Shown: positions 1 to 8,561, numbered from the stretch's first letter. The stretch: DNA of 59,982 nt from Rufibacter psychrotolerans (GCF_016924645.1 NZ_JAFFJV010000010.1:1-59982), one strand, 5' to 3'. Translations and numbers: made by a program. Notes: generated by a model from the sequence alone, not told the origin.

Positions 1-27
1 TAGCTATGCAACAACACAGCTCATGAA

Positions 28-187
28 TCCATAGACAAGCGAAAGCTACGCCAGCGAAAGCACAGAAATTCATAAGTCCATAGACAAGCGGCAGAAACGC
101 CAGCGATAGCCAACAAATCCAAAAATCTATAGCCAAACGACCCCACGCCAGCGATAACTGACAAAAGCAACAGCCCTTGGCCAAACG
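28..187. repeat. Degenerate 49-bp tandem repeat, about four copies
   Basis: Units begin at 28, 77, 126 and 174 with variants of TCCATAGACAAGCG and share a second block resembling ACGCCAGCGATAGC. The period is 49, 49 and 48 bp, so it is not a codon multiple, and I see no reading frame through it. It lies downstream of kdsB at the window edge, so further copies may lie to the left. Confidence 0.8.
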
Positions 188-284
188 GCAAACCGCCACT
201 TACAGCAAAAAATCAAGCTACTTTTCAGGCTAGAATAAAAAAGCTTCCACGAAGTCTCCATCAGCTAAGCCCAAGACTTAAATC

Positions 285-1031
285 CTATTTAAACGTCTGT
301 AAGTACGCTAAGGCCTTCTCCACATCACCAGGCGTATCAATCCCAATGGTCTCCAACTCCGTCACAGCCGTGACAATCGTAAACCCGTGTTCCAGCCATC
401 TAAGCTGCTCCAGCGACTCTGCTTTCTCCAGGGCCGAAGGCTGTAGCTGCGTCAATTCTGCCAGCACCGCGCGGCGGTAGCCGTAGATGCCGATGTGTTT
501 GTAGAACGGGTGCTGCCCCAGCCAGGCCTGCTGCTCCACGCCCCGGAGGTACGGAATAGGATGCCGGCTGAAGTAAAGGGCCTGCTGCTGCGCGCCGATC
601 ACTACCTTGGGGCTGTTGGGGTTAAACAGTTCCTCCTCCGACTGTACCGGTTTAATGAGCGTGGCAATCTGCGCCTGGGGTTGGGCAAAGCAGCCGATAA
701 CCTTGTTTATCTGCTCGGGCTGGATAAAAGGCTCATCGCCCTGGATGTTCACCACCACGTCAAAAGCCTCCGGAAGTTGGGAACATGCCTCCTGGCACCG
801 GTCGGTGCCGCTTTGGTGGTGCGGGGCGGTCATCACCACCTTGCCCCCAAACGCCAGCACGTGCTGGTAGATGCGTTCATCATCGGTAGCCACTACTACC
901 TCCTGAAGCTGGGCCTGTTGGGCTTGCGCATACACCCGCTCAATCATGGATTTCCCGTCTAGCATCACCAGCGGCTTGCCAGGGAAACGGGTTGAGGCGA
1001 AACGGGCAGGAATGATACCAACGGCTTTCAT
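285..1031 (-). CDS. kdsB: 3-deoxy-manno-octulosonate cytidylyltransferase
   Basis: CMP-KDO synthetase, 248 aa, cytosolic. It activates KDO with CTP for lipid A inner-core synthesis. The start at 1031 is chosen because MKAVGIIPARFASTRFPGKP is the family's N-terminal nucleotide-binding motif; an upstream extension to 1190 is not conserved-looking. VATDDERI and NIQGDEPFI (metal and sugar binding) are visible further in, and length fits the family. It is transcribed alone on the minus strand. The region before the start holds a copy of the dispersed palindrome (1143-1175). It marks the organism as an LPS-bearing Gram-negative. Confidence 0.95.
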   Translation of the reverse strand: MKAVGIIPARFASTRFPGKPLVMLDGKSMIERVYAQAQQAQLQEVVVATDDERIYQHVLAFGGKVVMTAPHHQSGTDRCQEACSQLPEAFDVVVNIQGDEPFIQPEQINKVIGCFAQPQAQIATLIKPVQSEEELFNPNSPKVVIGAQQQALYFSRHPIPYLRGVEQQAWLGQHPFYKHIGIYGYRRAVLAELTQLQPSALEKAESLEQLRWLEHGFTIVTAVTELETIGIDTPGDVEKALAYLQTFK

Positions 1032-1142
1032 AGGGCAAAGGAGTGAGGTGGAGAATAGATTGCTTGGGGTACTTTTGATTGCGCGGTAAAGGTATTTAAT
1101 TTTCAGATGTACGGGGCAAAACCCATCAACCCGCACCCCCGA

Positions 1143-1175
1143 TTTTAGGCTGTTTTGCAGGAAATGCTTTAGAAA
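1143..1175. repeat. Dispersed palindrome copy (decayed right arm)
   Basis: Left arm TTTTAGGCTGTTTT, loop GCAG, then GAAA and a mutated right arm. It sits between the divergent kdsB and DUF2905 genes. Confidence 0.6.
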
Positions 1176-1308
1176 CGTAAGGTGTGCCAATCAGCAACGA
1201 TAGGCTTACTTACGCGGATGGCCCGCTAAAAAGGAGCGACCGGGTTGGGTGGCTTCGCGTAAAAGCAGCAAGTATCGTATCTATCGTTCACCTAACCTGA
1301 TTGCGCAG

Positions 1309-1533
1309 ATGCAGCCCATAGGAAAGTTTTTGGTAGTGCTGGGAGTACTCATAGCCGTTGTTGGCCTGGTGATCTGGCTGGCTGGTCCCCGGTTAGACTG
1401 GTTTGGCCGTTTGCCCGGCGATGTGCGGGTAGAACGCCCGGGGTTCAAGGTCTTCGCCCCGTTCACCACCATGCTGCTGCTTAGCCTGCTGCTCAGTTTG
1501 GTGCTTTGGGTTATCCGGCGTTTCTTTGGGTAG
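1309..1533 (+). CDS. DUF2905 family small membrane protein
   Basis: 74 aa, two hydrophobic segments (about residues 6-25 and 47-68) separated by the family's signature region GRLPGDVRVERPGF. The ATG at 1309 is preferred over a GTG at 1249 because family members start with MQPIGKF-like sequence. Function of the family is unknown; it is a predicted inner-membrane protein. It is followed 89 bp later by the YdcF-like gene on the same strand. Confidence 0.85.
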   Translation: MQPIGKFLVVLGVLIAVVGLVIWLAGPRLDWFGRLPGDVRVERPGFKVFAPFTTMLLLSLLLSLVLWVIRRFFG

Positions 1534-1622
1534 TTGTTTGCCCTTAACCTTCTTCCACCAACGCCTGCCCGGGCCGGAGCCGTGGGGTTCTTGTTCCGGC
1601 GCTCTGGTGGCTTGTGCCTGCT

Positions 1623-2387
1623 ATGTTCTTTCTGCTGTCTAAACTGCTCCAGTACCTCATTTCCCCCTTGCTGTGGATCATAGCCCTGCTTGTTTTGGGG
1701 CTGGTTTTCAAAAATCCCGCTAAAAAGCGGAAGGCCTACGCGGCCGGCATCCTGCTGCTCCTGTTCTTCACCAATCCGTTCCTGGTCAACGAGGCCTGGC
1801 TGGCCTGGGAGCCCGCGCCGGTCTTAATGCGGCAAGTGCAACAGTATGACGCGGTCATTGTGCTCACCGGCGTCACAGAGCCCAACAAATCGCCGCACGA
1901 CCGGGTGCATTACGGCGAAGGGGCCGAGCGCATCCTGGACGCCATCCAGCTCTACAAAATGGGCAAGCTGCAGAAGATCATCATCTCGGGCGGGTCGGGG
2001 GCCATCAAAGACGTAGCCAGGACCGAAGCCCGCCACCTGCAGCAAACGGCCCTGTACGCAGGGGTTCCCCGGCACGCTATTCTGCTGGAGGAGCGCAGCC
2101 GCAACACCCGCGAGAACGCCTTGTTTACCAAAGAGCTGCTGGGCACCCAACCGCAGGGCCAAAGGCTGCTGCTCATTACCTCGGCGTTTCACCTGCGGCG
2201 GGCCCAGGGTTGCTTTGAGAAAGCCGGCCTGCCGGTAGACCCCTTTCCCGCCGATTTCCAGACGCACGACCGCAGCTTCTACCCCGATGATCTGCTCATC
2301 CCCGATGCGGAGGCCCTCTGGAAGTGGTCGCGCCTGATCCATGAGTGGGTGGGCTACCTCACCTACAAGGTGTTGGGCTACGCCTGA
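1623..2387 (+). CDS. YdcF/ElyC family DUF218 protein
   Basis: 254 aa. Two N-terminal membrane helices (about residues 6-26 and 36-52) are followed by a periplasmic DUF218 domain with YDAVIVLTG, IISGGSG, a TEARHL segment, RSRNTRENA and ITSAFHLRRA, the conserved core of the ElyC/SanA/YdcF family. E. coli ElyC affects envelope carrier-lipid metabolism; the exact activity here is unknown. ATG 1623 is preferred; a GTG at 1614 would add three residues. Confidence 0.88.
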   Translation: MFFLLSKLLQYLISPLLWIIALLVLGLVFKNPAKKRKAYAAGILLLLFFTNPFLVNEAWLAWEPAPVLMRQVQQYDAVIVLTGVTEPNKSPHDRVHYGEGAERILDAIQLYKMGKLQKIIISGGSGAIKDVARTEARHLQQTALYAGVPRHAILLEERSRNTRENALFTKELLGTQPQGQRLLLITSAFHLRRAQGCFEKAGLPVDPFPADFQTHDRSFYPDDLLIPDAEALWKWSRLIHEWVGYLTYKVLGYA

Positions 2388-2583
2388 GGCCTGCCCTGCC
2401 AAAGACCGCTAACCTGTTGGGGTTAGTTGCGTAGAATACGGAGTTTCGGGTGGGCCTTGAATGGTGAAAACTCTCAAAACAATCGGCCCACGGGCTTGTT
2501 ATGAGTAACGCAAAGCCCCGAAACGGCGAGTTCCCCCGGCTTAGTCTCCACGGCTTGCGCTGCAATGTGTATGCCTTAACGCC

Positions 2584-2591
2584 TATATTTG
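2584..2591 (+). promoter_or_regulatory. Possible -7 box TATATTTG at the ECF sigma start
   Basis: Matches the Bacteroidota -7 consensus TAnnTTTG, but no TTTG lies at the right distance upstream. It overlaps the candidate TTG start codons, so if used the mRNA would be essentially leaderless or begin inside the gene. Confidence 0.3.
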
Positions 2592-3137
2592 TTGGATACA
2601 ACCTCACATCTTTCATCGGAAGAGAAGCTGGTGGCCCAGTTGCGGGCCCAGGACCAGAAAGCAATCACTCTTCTCTATCGCAACTACTCGGCCGCGCTGT
2701 ACGGGGTCATCCTTCGTATTGTCAAGCAGGAAGAGGTAGCCGAGGACGTGTTGCAGGAAAGCTTCGTGAAAATCTGGTCTGCTTTCTCCACCTATGATGA
2801 GCAGAAGGGTCGCCTGTTCACCTGGATGCTCAACATCGCCCGCAATCTGGCCATTGACAAAATCCGCTCCAAGCAGTACCGCGTAAGTTCCAGGACACAG
2901 CCCATGGAGAATACCGTTACGCGCCACCTGGAGAGCAGCGAGGGAATCAGGCCAGACCACATAGGCGTGCAGGAAATGACCGAACAATTGAACCCAGATC
3001 AAAAAGTAATCATAGATTTGATGTACTTTAACGGATTCACGCAGAGCGAAGTGGCCGAGGAGCTGAATATCCCGCTGGGTACGGTGAAAACCCGCGCCCG
3101 CATGGCCCTTAAATTCTTGAGCAAACTAATTAAATAG
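2589..3137 (+). CDS. ECF-type RNA polymerase sigma factor (sigma-70 family)
   Basis: About 182 aa. Region 2 (residues 30-100: LYRNYSAALYGVI, DVLQESFVKIWSAF, WMLNIARNLAIDKIRS) binds core RNA polymerase and the -10 region; region 4 (about 130-175: FNGFTQSEVAEELNIP, GTVKTRARMAL) is the -35-binding helix-turn-helix. No ATG is available before region 2; TTG at 2589 or 2592 is the likely start after an in-frame TAA at 2577. The anti-sigma gene follows 2 bp after the stop, so the two are presumably co-transcribed and the sigma factor held by its partner. Confidence 0.92.
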   Translation: MLDTTSHLSSEEKLVAQLRAQDQKAITLLYRNYSAALYGVILRIVKQEEVAEDVLQESFVKIWSAFSTYDEQKGRLFTWMLNIARNLAIDKIRSKQYRVSSRTQPMENTVTRHLESSEGIRPDHIGVQEMTEQLNPDQKVIIDLMYFNGFTQSEVAEELNIPLGTVKTRARMALKFLSKLIK

Positions 3138-3139
3138 CG

Positions 3140-3979
3140 TTGAACATACAGGAGTACATAGACTCAGGAGTGCTGGAACTCTACGCGGCTGGTGGGCTAA
3201 CCCCCGCCGAAAGCGCAGAGGTAGACCAGATGGCCGCGCAACATCCGCAGGTGCGCCTGGCGCTGGAGGAGTGCCTGCGCGCCATGGAGGCGTATGCCTT
3301 AACCCACGCCAAAGCCCCGCGCCCTGAACTGGAAGACCATATCATCCGGCAGATGGAGGCCGTGACAGCCCCGCGCCCGGAAACAGCGCATCCGCAAGGG
3401 CGGGTGCTGCCCTTTGATTCCCCCGTGGCGGGGCCCACCAACCTGCAGCCTGCCAACCGCTGGTGGCAGATGGCGGCGGCGGTTTTGCTGGTGCTGAGCG
3501 TGGGTGCCAATGTGTTCCTGTACAGCACCCTGCAGAACACCCGCTCTGCGCTGGCCCTGGCCCGCCAGGACTCTCGCCAGTATGCCCTGCAGGTGCACCA
3601 ACTGGAGCAGCGCAACCTTCAGTCAGAGAATTTGCTGGGCGTGCTCCGTAACCCCAATACGCTGGCCGTGCCGCTGAAAGGCGTGGAGCAGCACCCCGGG
3701 GCCCAGGCCACCGTGTTCTGGAACCAAGAGACCAAGGAAGTGTACTTTGACGCCTCTGGCCTGCCCCAGGCGCCCACCGGCCGGCAGTACCAGCTTTGGG
3801 CCCTGGCGAAGGGCAAACCCGTGGATGCCGGCCTGGTGAAACCGGCCGACAGCACCCTGCAGCGCATGAAAACCGTGGCCGAAGCTCAGGCTTTTGCCGT
3901 GACCCTGGAGCCCGAGGGCGGCAGCGTGAACCCTACCCTGGAGCAGATGTACGTGATGGGTACCAGCCCTGGCAGGTAA
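3140..3979 (+). CDS. Anti-sigma factor, RskA C-terminal domain
   Basis: 279 aa, TTG start 2 bp after the sigma gene. Residues 1-75 form a cytoplasmic zinc-finger-like anti-sigma region without a clear HxxxCxxC motif. One membrane helix lies at about 110-127 (MAAAVLLVLSVGANVFLY), then a coiled-coil-like stretch (128-165) and a periplasmic RskA-type domain (about 180-279) with YQLWALAKGKPVDAGLV. By analogy with RskA, membrane proteolysis would release the sigma factor; the inducing signal is not visible. Confidence 0.88.
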   Translation: MNIQEYIDSGVLELYAAGGLTPAESAEVDQMAAQHPQVRLALEECLRAMEAYALTHAKAPRPELEDHIIRQMEAVTAPRPETAHPQGRVLPFDSPVAGPTNLQPANRWWQMAAAVLLVLSVGANVFLYSTLQNTRSALALARQDSRQYALQVHQLEQRNLQSENLLGVLRNPNTLAVPLKGVEQHPGAQATVFWNQETKEVYFDASGLPQAPTGRQYQLWALAKGKPVDAGLVKPADSTLQRMKTVAEAQAFAVTLEPEGGSVNPTLEQMYVMGTSPGR

Positions 3980-4012
3980 CAGGCCTCAGGGAAGAAGGCC
4001 GGCCTGAGGTTC

Positions 4013-4049
4013 GTTTTAGCTCGGTTTTCCTGAAAAGTGCCCCAAAACA
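4013..4049. repeat. Dispersed palindrome copy
   Basis: GTTTTAG arm, TTTTCCTGAAAA centre and GTGCCCCAAAAC arm, just after the anti-sigma gene. The centre reads in the minus orientation (TTTTCAGGAAAA). Confidence 0.7.
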
Positions 4050-4100
4050 GACTTTCCATCCGCCCCGGGCGTTATCTCCTGGAAACCTGCGGGACGAACT

Positions 4101-4108
4101 TACTTTTG
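4101..4108 (+). promoter_or_regulatory. Possible -7 box TACTTTTG for the DUF2461 gene
   Basis: TAnnTTTG match 46 bp before the ATG at 4155. No good TTTG upstream element at 19-21 bp, hence low confidence. Confidence 0.35.
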
Positions 4109-4154
4109 CGCCCGCGTGTTCTTCCGCCGGCGTTTGCCAGCCAAAGCGATCTAC

Positions 4155-4844
4155 ATGAAAAAATACCTAGACCAATCTACCCTGGACTTTATCCGGGACC
4201 TGCGCGAGAACAACCACCGGGAGTGGTTTGAGAAGAACCGCAACCGGTACGAGGCCGCCCGCCAGGACTTTATCCTTTTCCTCAAAACCCTGCTGCAGGG
4301 CGCCGTGCAGTTTGAGCCGGCCCTGGAAGGGCAGGAGGCCAAAGACCTGCTGTTCCGCATTTACCGCGACGTGCGGTTCTCCAAAGACAAGCGGCCCTAC
4401 AAAGAGCACATCTGCGCGTACATGGCCGAAGGCGGCCGCAAGACCATCAACCCGGGCTTCTACCTGCACATCAGCCCCAACGACGGGTCTTTCCTGGCCG
4501 GTGGTGTCTGGATGCCGCCCGCCCCGGAGCTGAAGGCTATCCGCCAGGAAATTGATTACAATTACGAGGAGCTGAAGGCAATCCTGAACGCCCCGGCGTT
4601 CAAGAAGTACTACGGCGGCCTGAGCGGGGAGAAGCTCAAAACCAACCCCAAAGGCTACGACGGCGAGAACCCGGCCATTGACCTGCTTCGGCATAAAAGC
4701 TGGAACACCACCTACCTGCTCCCCGATGACGTGGTAACCAGTGAACGCCTCTACGACGAGTGCCTGGGAGCCATGAAGGCCGTAAAGCCGCTCAACGACT
4801 TCTTCCTGCGCCCCATGCAGGACCTGAAGGCCGAAGAAGTGTAA
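4155..4844 (+). CDS. DUF2461 domain-containing protein (TIGR02453 family)
   Basis: 229 aa, predicted cytosolic. The start is ATG 4155 (MKKYLDQSTLDFIRDL) rather than an upstream GTG, because the family begins with a helix of this kind. Recognisable blocks: NNHREWFEKNR, VRFSKDKRPYKEHI and GFYLHISPNDGSFLAGGVW. The family is common across bacteria and fungi with no established biochemical function. It is a single-gene unit ended by a strong terminator. Confidence 0.88.
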   Translation: MKKYLDQSTLDFIRDLRENNHREWFEKNRNRYEAARQDFILFLKTLLQGAVQFEPALEGQEAKDLLFRIYRDVRFSKDKRPYKEHICAYMAEGGRKTINPGFYLHISPNDGSFLAGGVWMPPAPELKAIRQEIDYNYEELKAILNAPAFKKYYGGLSGEKLKTNPKGYDGENPAIDLLRHKSWNTTYLLPDDVVTSERLYDECLGAMKAVKPLNDFFLRPMQDLKAEEV

Positions 4845-4846
4845 GC

Positions 4847-4882
4847 GTTTCTGGCTGGTTTTCCTTAAAACGGCCCTAAAAC
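4847..4882. repeat. Dispersed palindrome copy
   Basis: GTTTCTGGCTGGTTTT, short loop, AAAACGGCCCTAAAAC. It lies directly after the DUF2461 stop and just before the terminator hairpin. Confidence 0.75.
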
Positions 4883-4890
4883 CCACCAGG

Positions 4891-4931
4891 GCAAAGCGCC
4901 TCCTTTCTTAAAAGGGAGGCGCTTTGTTTTT
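4891..4931 (+). terminator. Rho-independent terminator after the DUF2461 gene
   Basis: Stem of CAAAGCGCCTCC-TTT with AAAGGGAGGCGCTTTG (one bulge, CTTA loop), followed by a TTTTT run. It is a textbook terminator. Confidence 0.9.
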
Positions 4932-5182
4932 ACGGCGGTCCTGGCAGCGATCTCGCAACGACCAGGGGGGCGCTACCCGCCACAACTATGGGATAATTCA
5001 GGCCGAAGTGCTAATTTACTGCTAGGCTGAGTTCGCCATAAAGGGGGAAGAGCCACCAAGGTCCGTTGTAGCTTTTGGAACACTTCGGTCTAAAAGCAAG
5101 CTCGGGCTACCGGCGGGGGATGGTTGCTGTTCTTAGCTCAAATAATATGTTAAATTAAGCAGCTTGTCTGCATACCAAAGCC
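4932..5182. other. Intergenic region without a gene
   Basis: No reading frame of note. CCGAAGTG (near 5002) and CACTTCGG (near 5081) form an 8-bp inverted repeat about 70 bp apart. The last 40 bp before 5183 turn AT-rich, a likely promoter position, but no TAnnTTTG box is present. Confidence 0.5.
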
Positions 5183-6067
5183 ATGAGAAAAATCAAAAAG
5201 AGTGCGCTGCTGCTGGGGCTAGGGTTGATGGTGGGGAACGCCTGGGGGCAGGCCATGCCCGATACCGAGATCTTCCTGGTGCCGGTGAAAAAGCAGAAGC
5301 AAGGCCTGCAGGTAGGAACGCCCCTGAACATCACCCAACGGCCGGGCTATGACAACCAGCCCAGTTTTACCCCAGACGGCAAGTCTATTTTGTACACCTC
5401 GCAGCAAGACGGGCAGCAGACCGATATTTACCGGTACTCCCTGGCCAGCAAAAAGACCGAGCAACTAACCGCCACGCCGGAGGCCGAGTACTCGCCTTTG
5501 GTGACCCCAGACGGCAAAACCTTCTCCGTGGTGCGCGGCAAAGAGCAGCATCTCTGGCGTTTCCCCCTGCAACCGGGCACCGGTGAACCTGCTGTACTGG
5601 TGCAAATGCCCCAGCTGATTGGCTACCATGCCTGGTACAGCCCCGACACCCTGGTGGTGGCCGCCTTTCCCCGCCAGCCGCCAATGGGCATGTACCTGGT
5701 GAGGCCCTCGGGCGGAGCGCCGGTGAAACTGGAAGAATCCATTGGCCGCAGCCTGCAGAAGGTGCCCCGCCGGCCGGTCATGAGCTACCTGGTGCCCTTG
5801 TCAGACTCCATTGCCCAGATTAAGCAGGTAGACCTGAGGACCGGAGACCAGCAGACCTTGATCCAGGCCCTGCCCGGCAGTCAGGATTTTGCCTGGCTCC
5901 CCGATGGAAGGCTCTTGATGGCCCAGGGCGCCAGGCTGTTTACTTACCGGCCGGGCCAGGATCCCCGCTGGGAAGAGTTCGCCGACCTGAGCAAGCATGG
6001 CATCAGGAACATTACCCGCTTGGCCGTTAGCCCCGCCGGTACGCATCTGGCGCTGGTGGTTCAGTAA
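5183..6067 (+). CDS. Exported TolB-like beta-propeller protein
   Basis: 294 aa. Residues 1-23 are a signal peptide (basic start, then LLLGLGLMVG, cleavage near GQA). The mature part has WD40-like PD40 repeats such as YDNQPSFTPDGKSILYTS, then YSPLVTPDGKTFSVV and later QDFAWLPDGRLLMAQG, a TolB-type propeller of about five or six blades. Such proteins are periplasmic or surface binding scaffolds; no catalytic domain is attached, so the partner cannot be inferred. It converges with the amidohydrolase gene and shares a terminator with it. Confidence 0.82.
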   Translation: MRKIKKSALLLGLGLMVGNAWGQAMPDTEIFLVPVKKQKQGLQVGTPLNITQRPGYDNQPSFTPDGKSILYTSQQDGQQTDIYRYSLASKKTEQLTATPEAEYSPLVTPDGKTFSVVRGKEQHLWRFPLQPGTGEPAVLVQMPQLIGYHAWYSPDTLVVAAFPRQPPMGMYLVRPSGGAPVKLEESIGRSLQKVPRRPVMSYLVPLSDSIAQIKQVDLRTGDQQTLIQALPGSQDFAWLPDGRLLMAQGARLFTYRPGQDPRWEEFADLSKHGIRNITRLAVSPAGTHLALVVQ

Positions 6068-6083
6068 GGGCTGATTCTAGACC

Positions 6084-6141
6084 GCAGAAGCCGTTTCGGG
6101 GCTGAATCTTGAAATTCGGCTCCAAAACGGCTTCTGCTTTT
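6084..6141. terminator. Bidirectional terminator made from a dispersed palindrome copy
   Basis: Outer stem GCAGAAGCCGTTT / AAACGGCTTCTGC encloses an inner palindrome copy (CGGGGCTGAATC, GAAATTCGGCTCC). A TTTT run follows. It separates the convergent propeller and amidohydrolase genes. Confidence 0.8.
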
Positions 6142-6157
6142 GAACTGCTAGGTTGGG

Positions 6158-7477
6158 TTAGGGCTGCCGGTAAAGCTGGCCGCCTTTCATCACCAGCCGT
6201 ATCTGCCGCAGGGCGGAGATGTCTTTGGTGGGGTCTCCGGCTACGGAAATCAGATCCGCCAGCAAGCCTTCTTTTACGTTGCCCAGGCGGTTGTCTAAGT
6301 GAAATATCCTGGCGTTGCCGGAGGTGGCGGCCCGGAGTACGTCCAGGGCGGGCATGCCGTAGGCCACCAGCAGTTCCAGCTCGCGGGCATTGTCGCCGTG
6401 GGGGAAAACTCCCACGTCACCGCCCACGCTGAGGGGCACCTTGGCGGCCAGGGCTGCCTTGAAACTGGCCCGTTTCTGGATGATGCGGGCGGGCTCGGGG
6501 TCTATCCCTTTGCGCCAGCCGTTGTACTGCAGAAGGGCATCGCCGGCGGCCAGGGTGGGGCAGAGGGCCACGCCTTTTCTGGCCATCAGTTTAAACACCT
6601 GGGGAGTGCCGCCGTCGCCGTGTTCAATGGTTTCTACCCCCGCCTCTGCCGCGCGGCGCATGCCCTCGGGCGTGCTGGCGTGCGCCACTACCGGTCGGCC
6701 GCTGCTGCCGGCAATCTCCACAATCAGTTTCAGCTCGGTCAGGGTAAAGGTGGGCATGGCTTCGCCGTTGGGGCCCCAGCGGTAATCGGCGTAAACCTTG
6801 ATCAGGTCGGCGCCCTTGCCTATCTGGTCCCGCACCACCCGGGTGATGTTGTCTATGCCATCGGCGGCCTCGGCGCCCTGGGGCACCTCAAACGCGGGGT
6901 CAAAGCCTTTGGGTCCGTAGCTGCCCGTGGCAATGATGGCCTTGCCGGCCACCAGCATGCGCGGACCTGGAATAATGCCCTGGTCAATGGCTTGCTTCAG
7001 CCCCACATCGGCGTACTCGGCGCCTTCAGAGCCCAGGTCACGCACCGTGGTGAAGCCGGCCAGCAGCGTGTTGCGGGCGTGCACGGTGGCGCGGGCCACG
7101 CGCAGGGCATCGGCCTCCTTCAGGACCTGGTCGTTCCAGGAAGTTTCGTTGTAGGGGTGCAGCAGCAGGTGGGCGTGCCCCTCAATTAGCCCCGGTAAGA
7201 GTGTTTGGCCGGGCAGGGCAATGGTGCGGGCCCCAGGGGGAACCGATACCCTGGCGGCAGGGCCGGCGGCAGTGATCCTTTCGCCCTGTACCACCACTAC
7301 CCAGTCCTGGTGCAGGTCCTGGCCGTCAAACACCTGACTTGGCCTGAGCACGTACACCGAGTCTGTTTTAGGGCTGTTTTGCGCGAAACTGCCCCTAAAC
7401 GGGAAAATACCTACCCAGAGGATACAGAGGAGCTTCCACCCGGTTACCCGAAGGGGGCTAAGGATCTTACCGTACAT
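6158..7477 (-). CDS. Exported amidohydrolase family metal-dependent hydrolase
   Basis: 439 aa. ATG 7477 overlaps the end of the phzF-like gene by 11 bp, suggesting translational coupling. An N-terminal signal segment (LLCILWVGIFPF) is followed by the imidazolonepropionase/prolidase-like amidohydrolase fold: metal-binding GLIEGHAHLL, IKVYADY lysine region, VVAHAST and ETIEHGDGG histidines, and GGDVGVFPHGDN aspartate. The substrate is probably a dipeptide or cyclic amide, by family only. The signal-peptide region is encoded by a copy of the dispersed palindrome (7365-7400). Confidence 0.88.
   Translation of the reverse strand: MYGKILSPLRVTGWKLLCILWVGIFPFRGSFAQNSPKTDSVYVLRPSQVFDGQDLHQDWVVVVQGERITAAGPAARVSVPPGARTIALPGQTLLPGLIEGHAHLLLHPYNETSWNDQVLKEADALRVARATVHARNTLLAGFTTVRDLGSEGAEYADVGLKQAIDQGIIPGPRMLVAGKAIIATGSYGPKGFDPAFEVPQGAEAADGIDNITRVVRDQIGKGADLIKVYADYRWGPNGEAMPTFTLTELKLIVEIAGSSGRPVVAHASTPEGMRRAAEAGVETIEHGDGGTPQVFKLMARKGVALCPTLAAGDALLQYNGWRKGIDPEPARIIQKRASFKAALAAKVPLSVGGDVGVFPHGDNARELELLVAYGMPALDVLRAATSGNARIFHLDNRLGNVKEGLLADLISVAGDPTKDISALRQIRLVMKGGQLYRQP
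7365..7400. repeat. Dispersed palindrome copy inside a coding region
   Basis: GTTTTAGGGCTGTTTT, GCGC, GAAACTGCCCCTAAAC. Read in the gene's frame it encodes the FRGSFAQNSPKT stretch at the signal-peptide cleavage area of the amidohydrolase. It is one of the better-conserved copies. Confidence 0.8.
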
Positions 7478-8396
7478 ACCATTCTCCTTTCGCGATGAGT
7501 TGCACCTGGCCGCCGACCAGGAGTTCATACTGGTGCTCACCGGTTTTCTGGCCTTTCAGTTTGATGGTGGCATTGCGGTTGATCTCGTAGCCCTGCTCTA
7601 CCAGCAGCTCTACCGCTTCTGAGGCATAGTACCGGTGTTTGAGCAGGTAGGCCAGCAGGCAGCCGTTGGCGCTGCCGGTGGCGGCATCTTCAATAAGGCG
7701 GCCGTTCTCCAGGGCCAGCATGCGCGCGTTGAGCTGATGCTCGGGGGCGTAGGTTTGGGGGCAGAAGAAGTAAAAGGCCACCGAAAGCCCATCTGCGCGT
7801 TGCGTTTTGTACAGGCCGTGCTTTTCCAGGAAGGCTTGCACCTGCTGTGGCTCGGCTTGGAGTTGCCGCACCTGCGCCAGGCTCTGGAGCGGGATAAGGA
7901 GGAAGGGCAGCCCGGTGGACACTTCCTGCACGGGAAAGTGGGGGTGCAGGGCCGCCGGGGGAAGGTGAAAAAGGGCCGCCAGTTCCTCTTTGGGCAAGGG
8001 TTCCCCGAACGTTGGGTTGATCTGCCGCATGGACAGAAAGTGGGGGGAAGTGCCTTCATACCCAATAGACACCGGAATCTGGCCTACTTTTAACCGCAGG
8101 TTTACCTCAGCCACAGGCTCCCGCACCAGGAACTGCTGAATGACGAAGGCGGTACCCAGGGTAGGATGCCCCGCGAAGGGAACCTCGTACTCCACGGTGA
8201 AATACCGGGCCTCAAAGCCTGCTGGAGTAGGTTGGTCTTCAAGAATGAAGGAGGACTCAGCGAAGCCAATCTCCTGGGCAATCTGCTGCATCTGGTGGGT
8301 GGAAAGCCCCTGGGCCTGCCGGAAAACGGCCAACTGATTTCCCTTGTAGGGAGCATTGGCAAATACATCTACAATATAGAACGGTAAGGTGTGCAT
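7467..8396 (-). CDS. PhzF family isomerase/epimerase-like protein
   Basis: 309 aa, cytosolic. The start at 8396 (MHTLPFYIVDVFA) matches the family N-terminus. Typical PhzF signatures: KGNQLAVF near residue 20, AQEIGFAESSFIL with the catalytic-type Glu, VPFAGHPTLGTAFV, and DAATGSANGCLLAYL near the C-terminus. The family includes phenazine-pathway PhzF but most members are uncharacterised housekeeping enzymes; no phenazine genes are nearby, so a phenazine role is not suggested. First gene of a two-gene unit with the amidohydrolase. Confidence 0.92.
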   Translation of the reverse strand: MHTLPFYIVDVFANAPYKGNQLAVFRQAQGLSTHQMQQIAQEIGFAESSFILEDQPTPAGFEARYFTVEYEVPFAGHPTLGTAFVIQQFLVREPVAEVNLRLKVGQIPVSIGYEGTSPHFLSMRQINPTFGEPLPKEELAALFHLPPAALHPHFPVQEVSTGLPFLLIPLQSLAQVRQLQAEPQQVQAFLEKHGLYKTQRADGLSVAFYFFCPQTYAPEHQLNARMLALENGRLIEDAATGSANGCLLAYLLKHRYYASEAVELLVEQGYEINRNATIKLKGQKTGEHQYELLVGGQVQLIAKGEWYVR

Positions 8397-8561
8397 GCCC
8401 AAAAGATAGCAAGTATCTGGCACATGCGCGGCGTTGGGCAGCGGCCAGGCCGAAGTTTTGCAGGCTCGGGTTTGAAGCAGGTGCCTTCTCTAGGGGCCGG
8501 AAGGTACGCTGTGGGAGGCAGCGGGGCAGGGGGAAGTCAGCAGCAGGGATCCGGGGTGGCC

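Noticed and set aside
28..187. CRISPR array at the left edge
   Set aside because: The 49-bp units are similar throughout, with no unique spacer segments.
285..1190. A 301-aa version of KdsB with a 53-residue N-terminal extension
   Set aside because: The extension is translated from the palindrome-bearing intergenic region; the family motif starts exactly at 1031.
7467..8396. Phenazine biosynthesis locus suggested by the PhzF-like protein
   Set aside because: No other phz genes nearby; most PhzF-family proteins are unrelated to phenazines.
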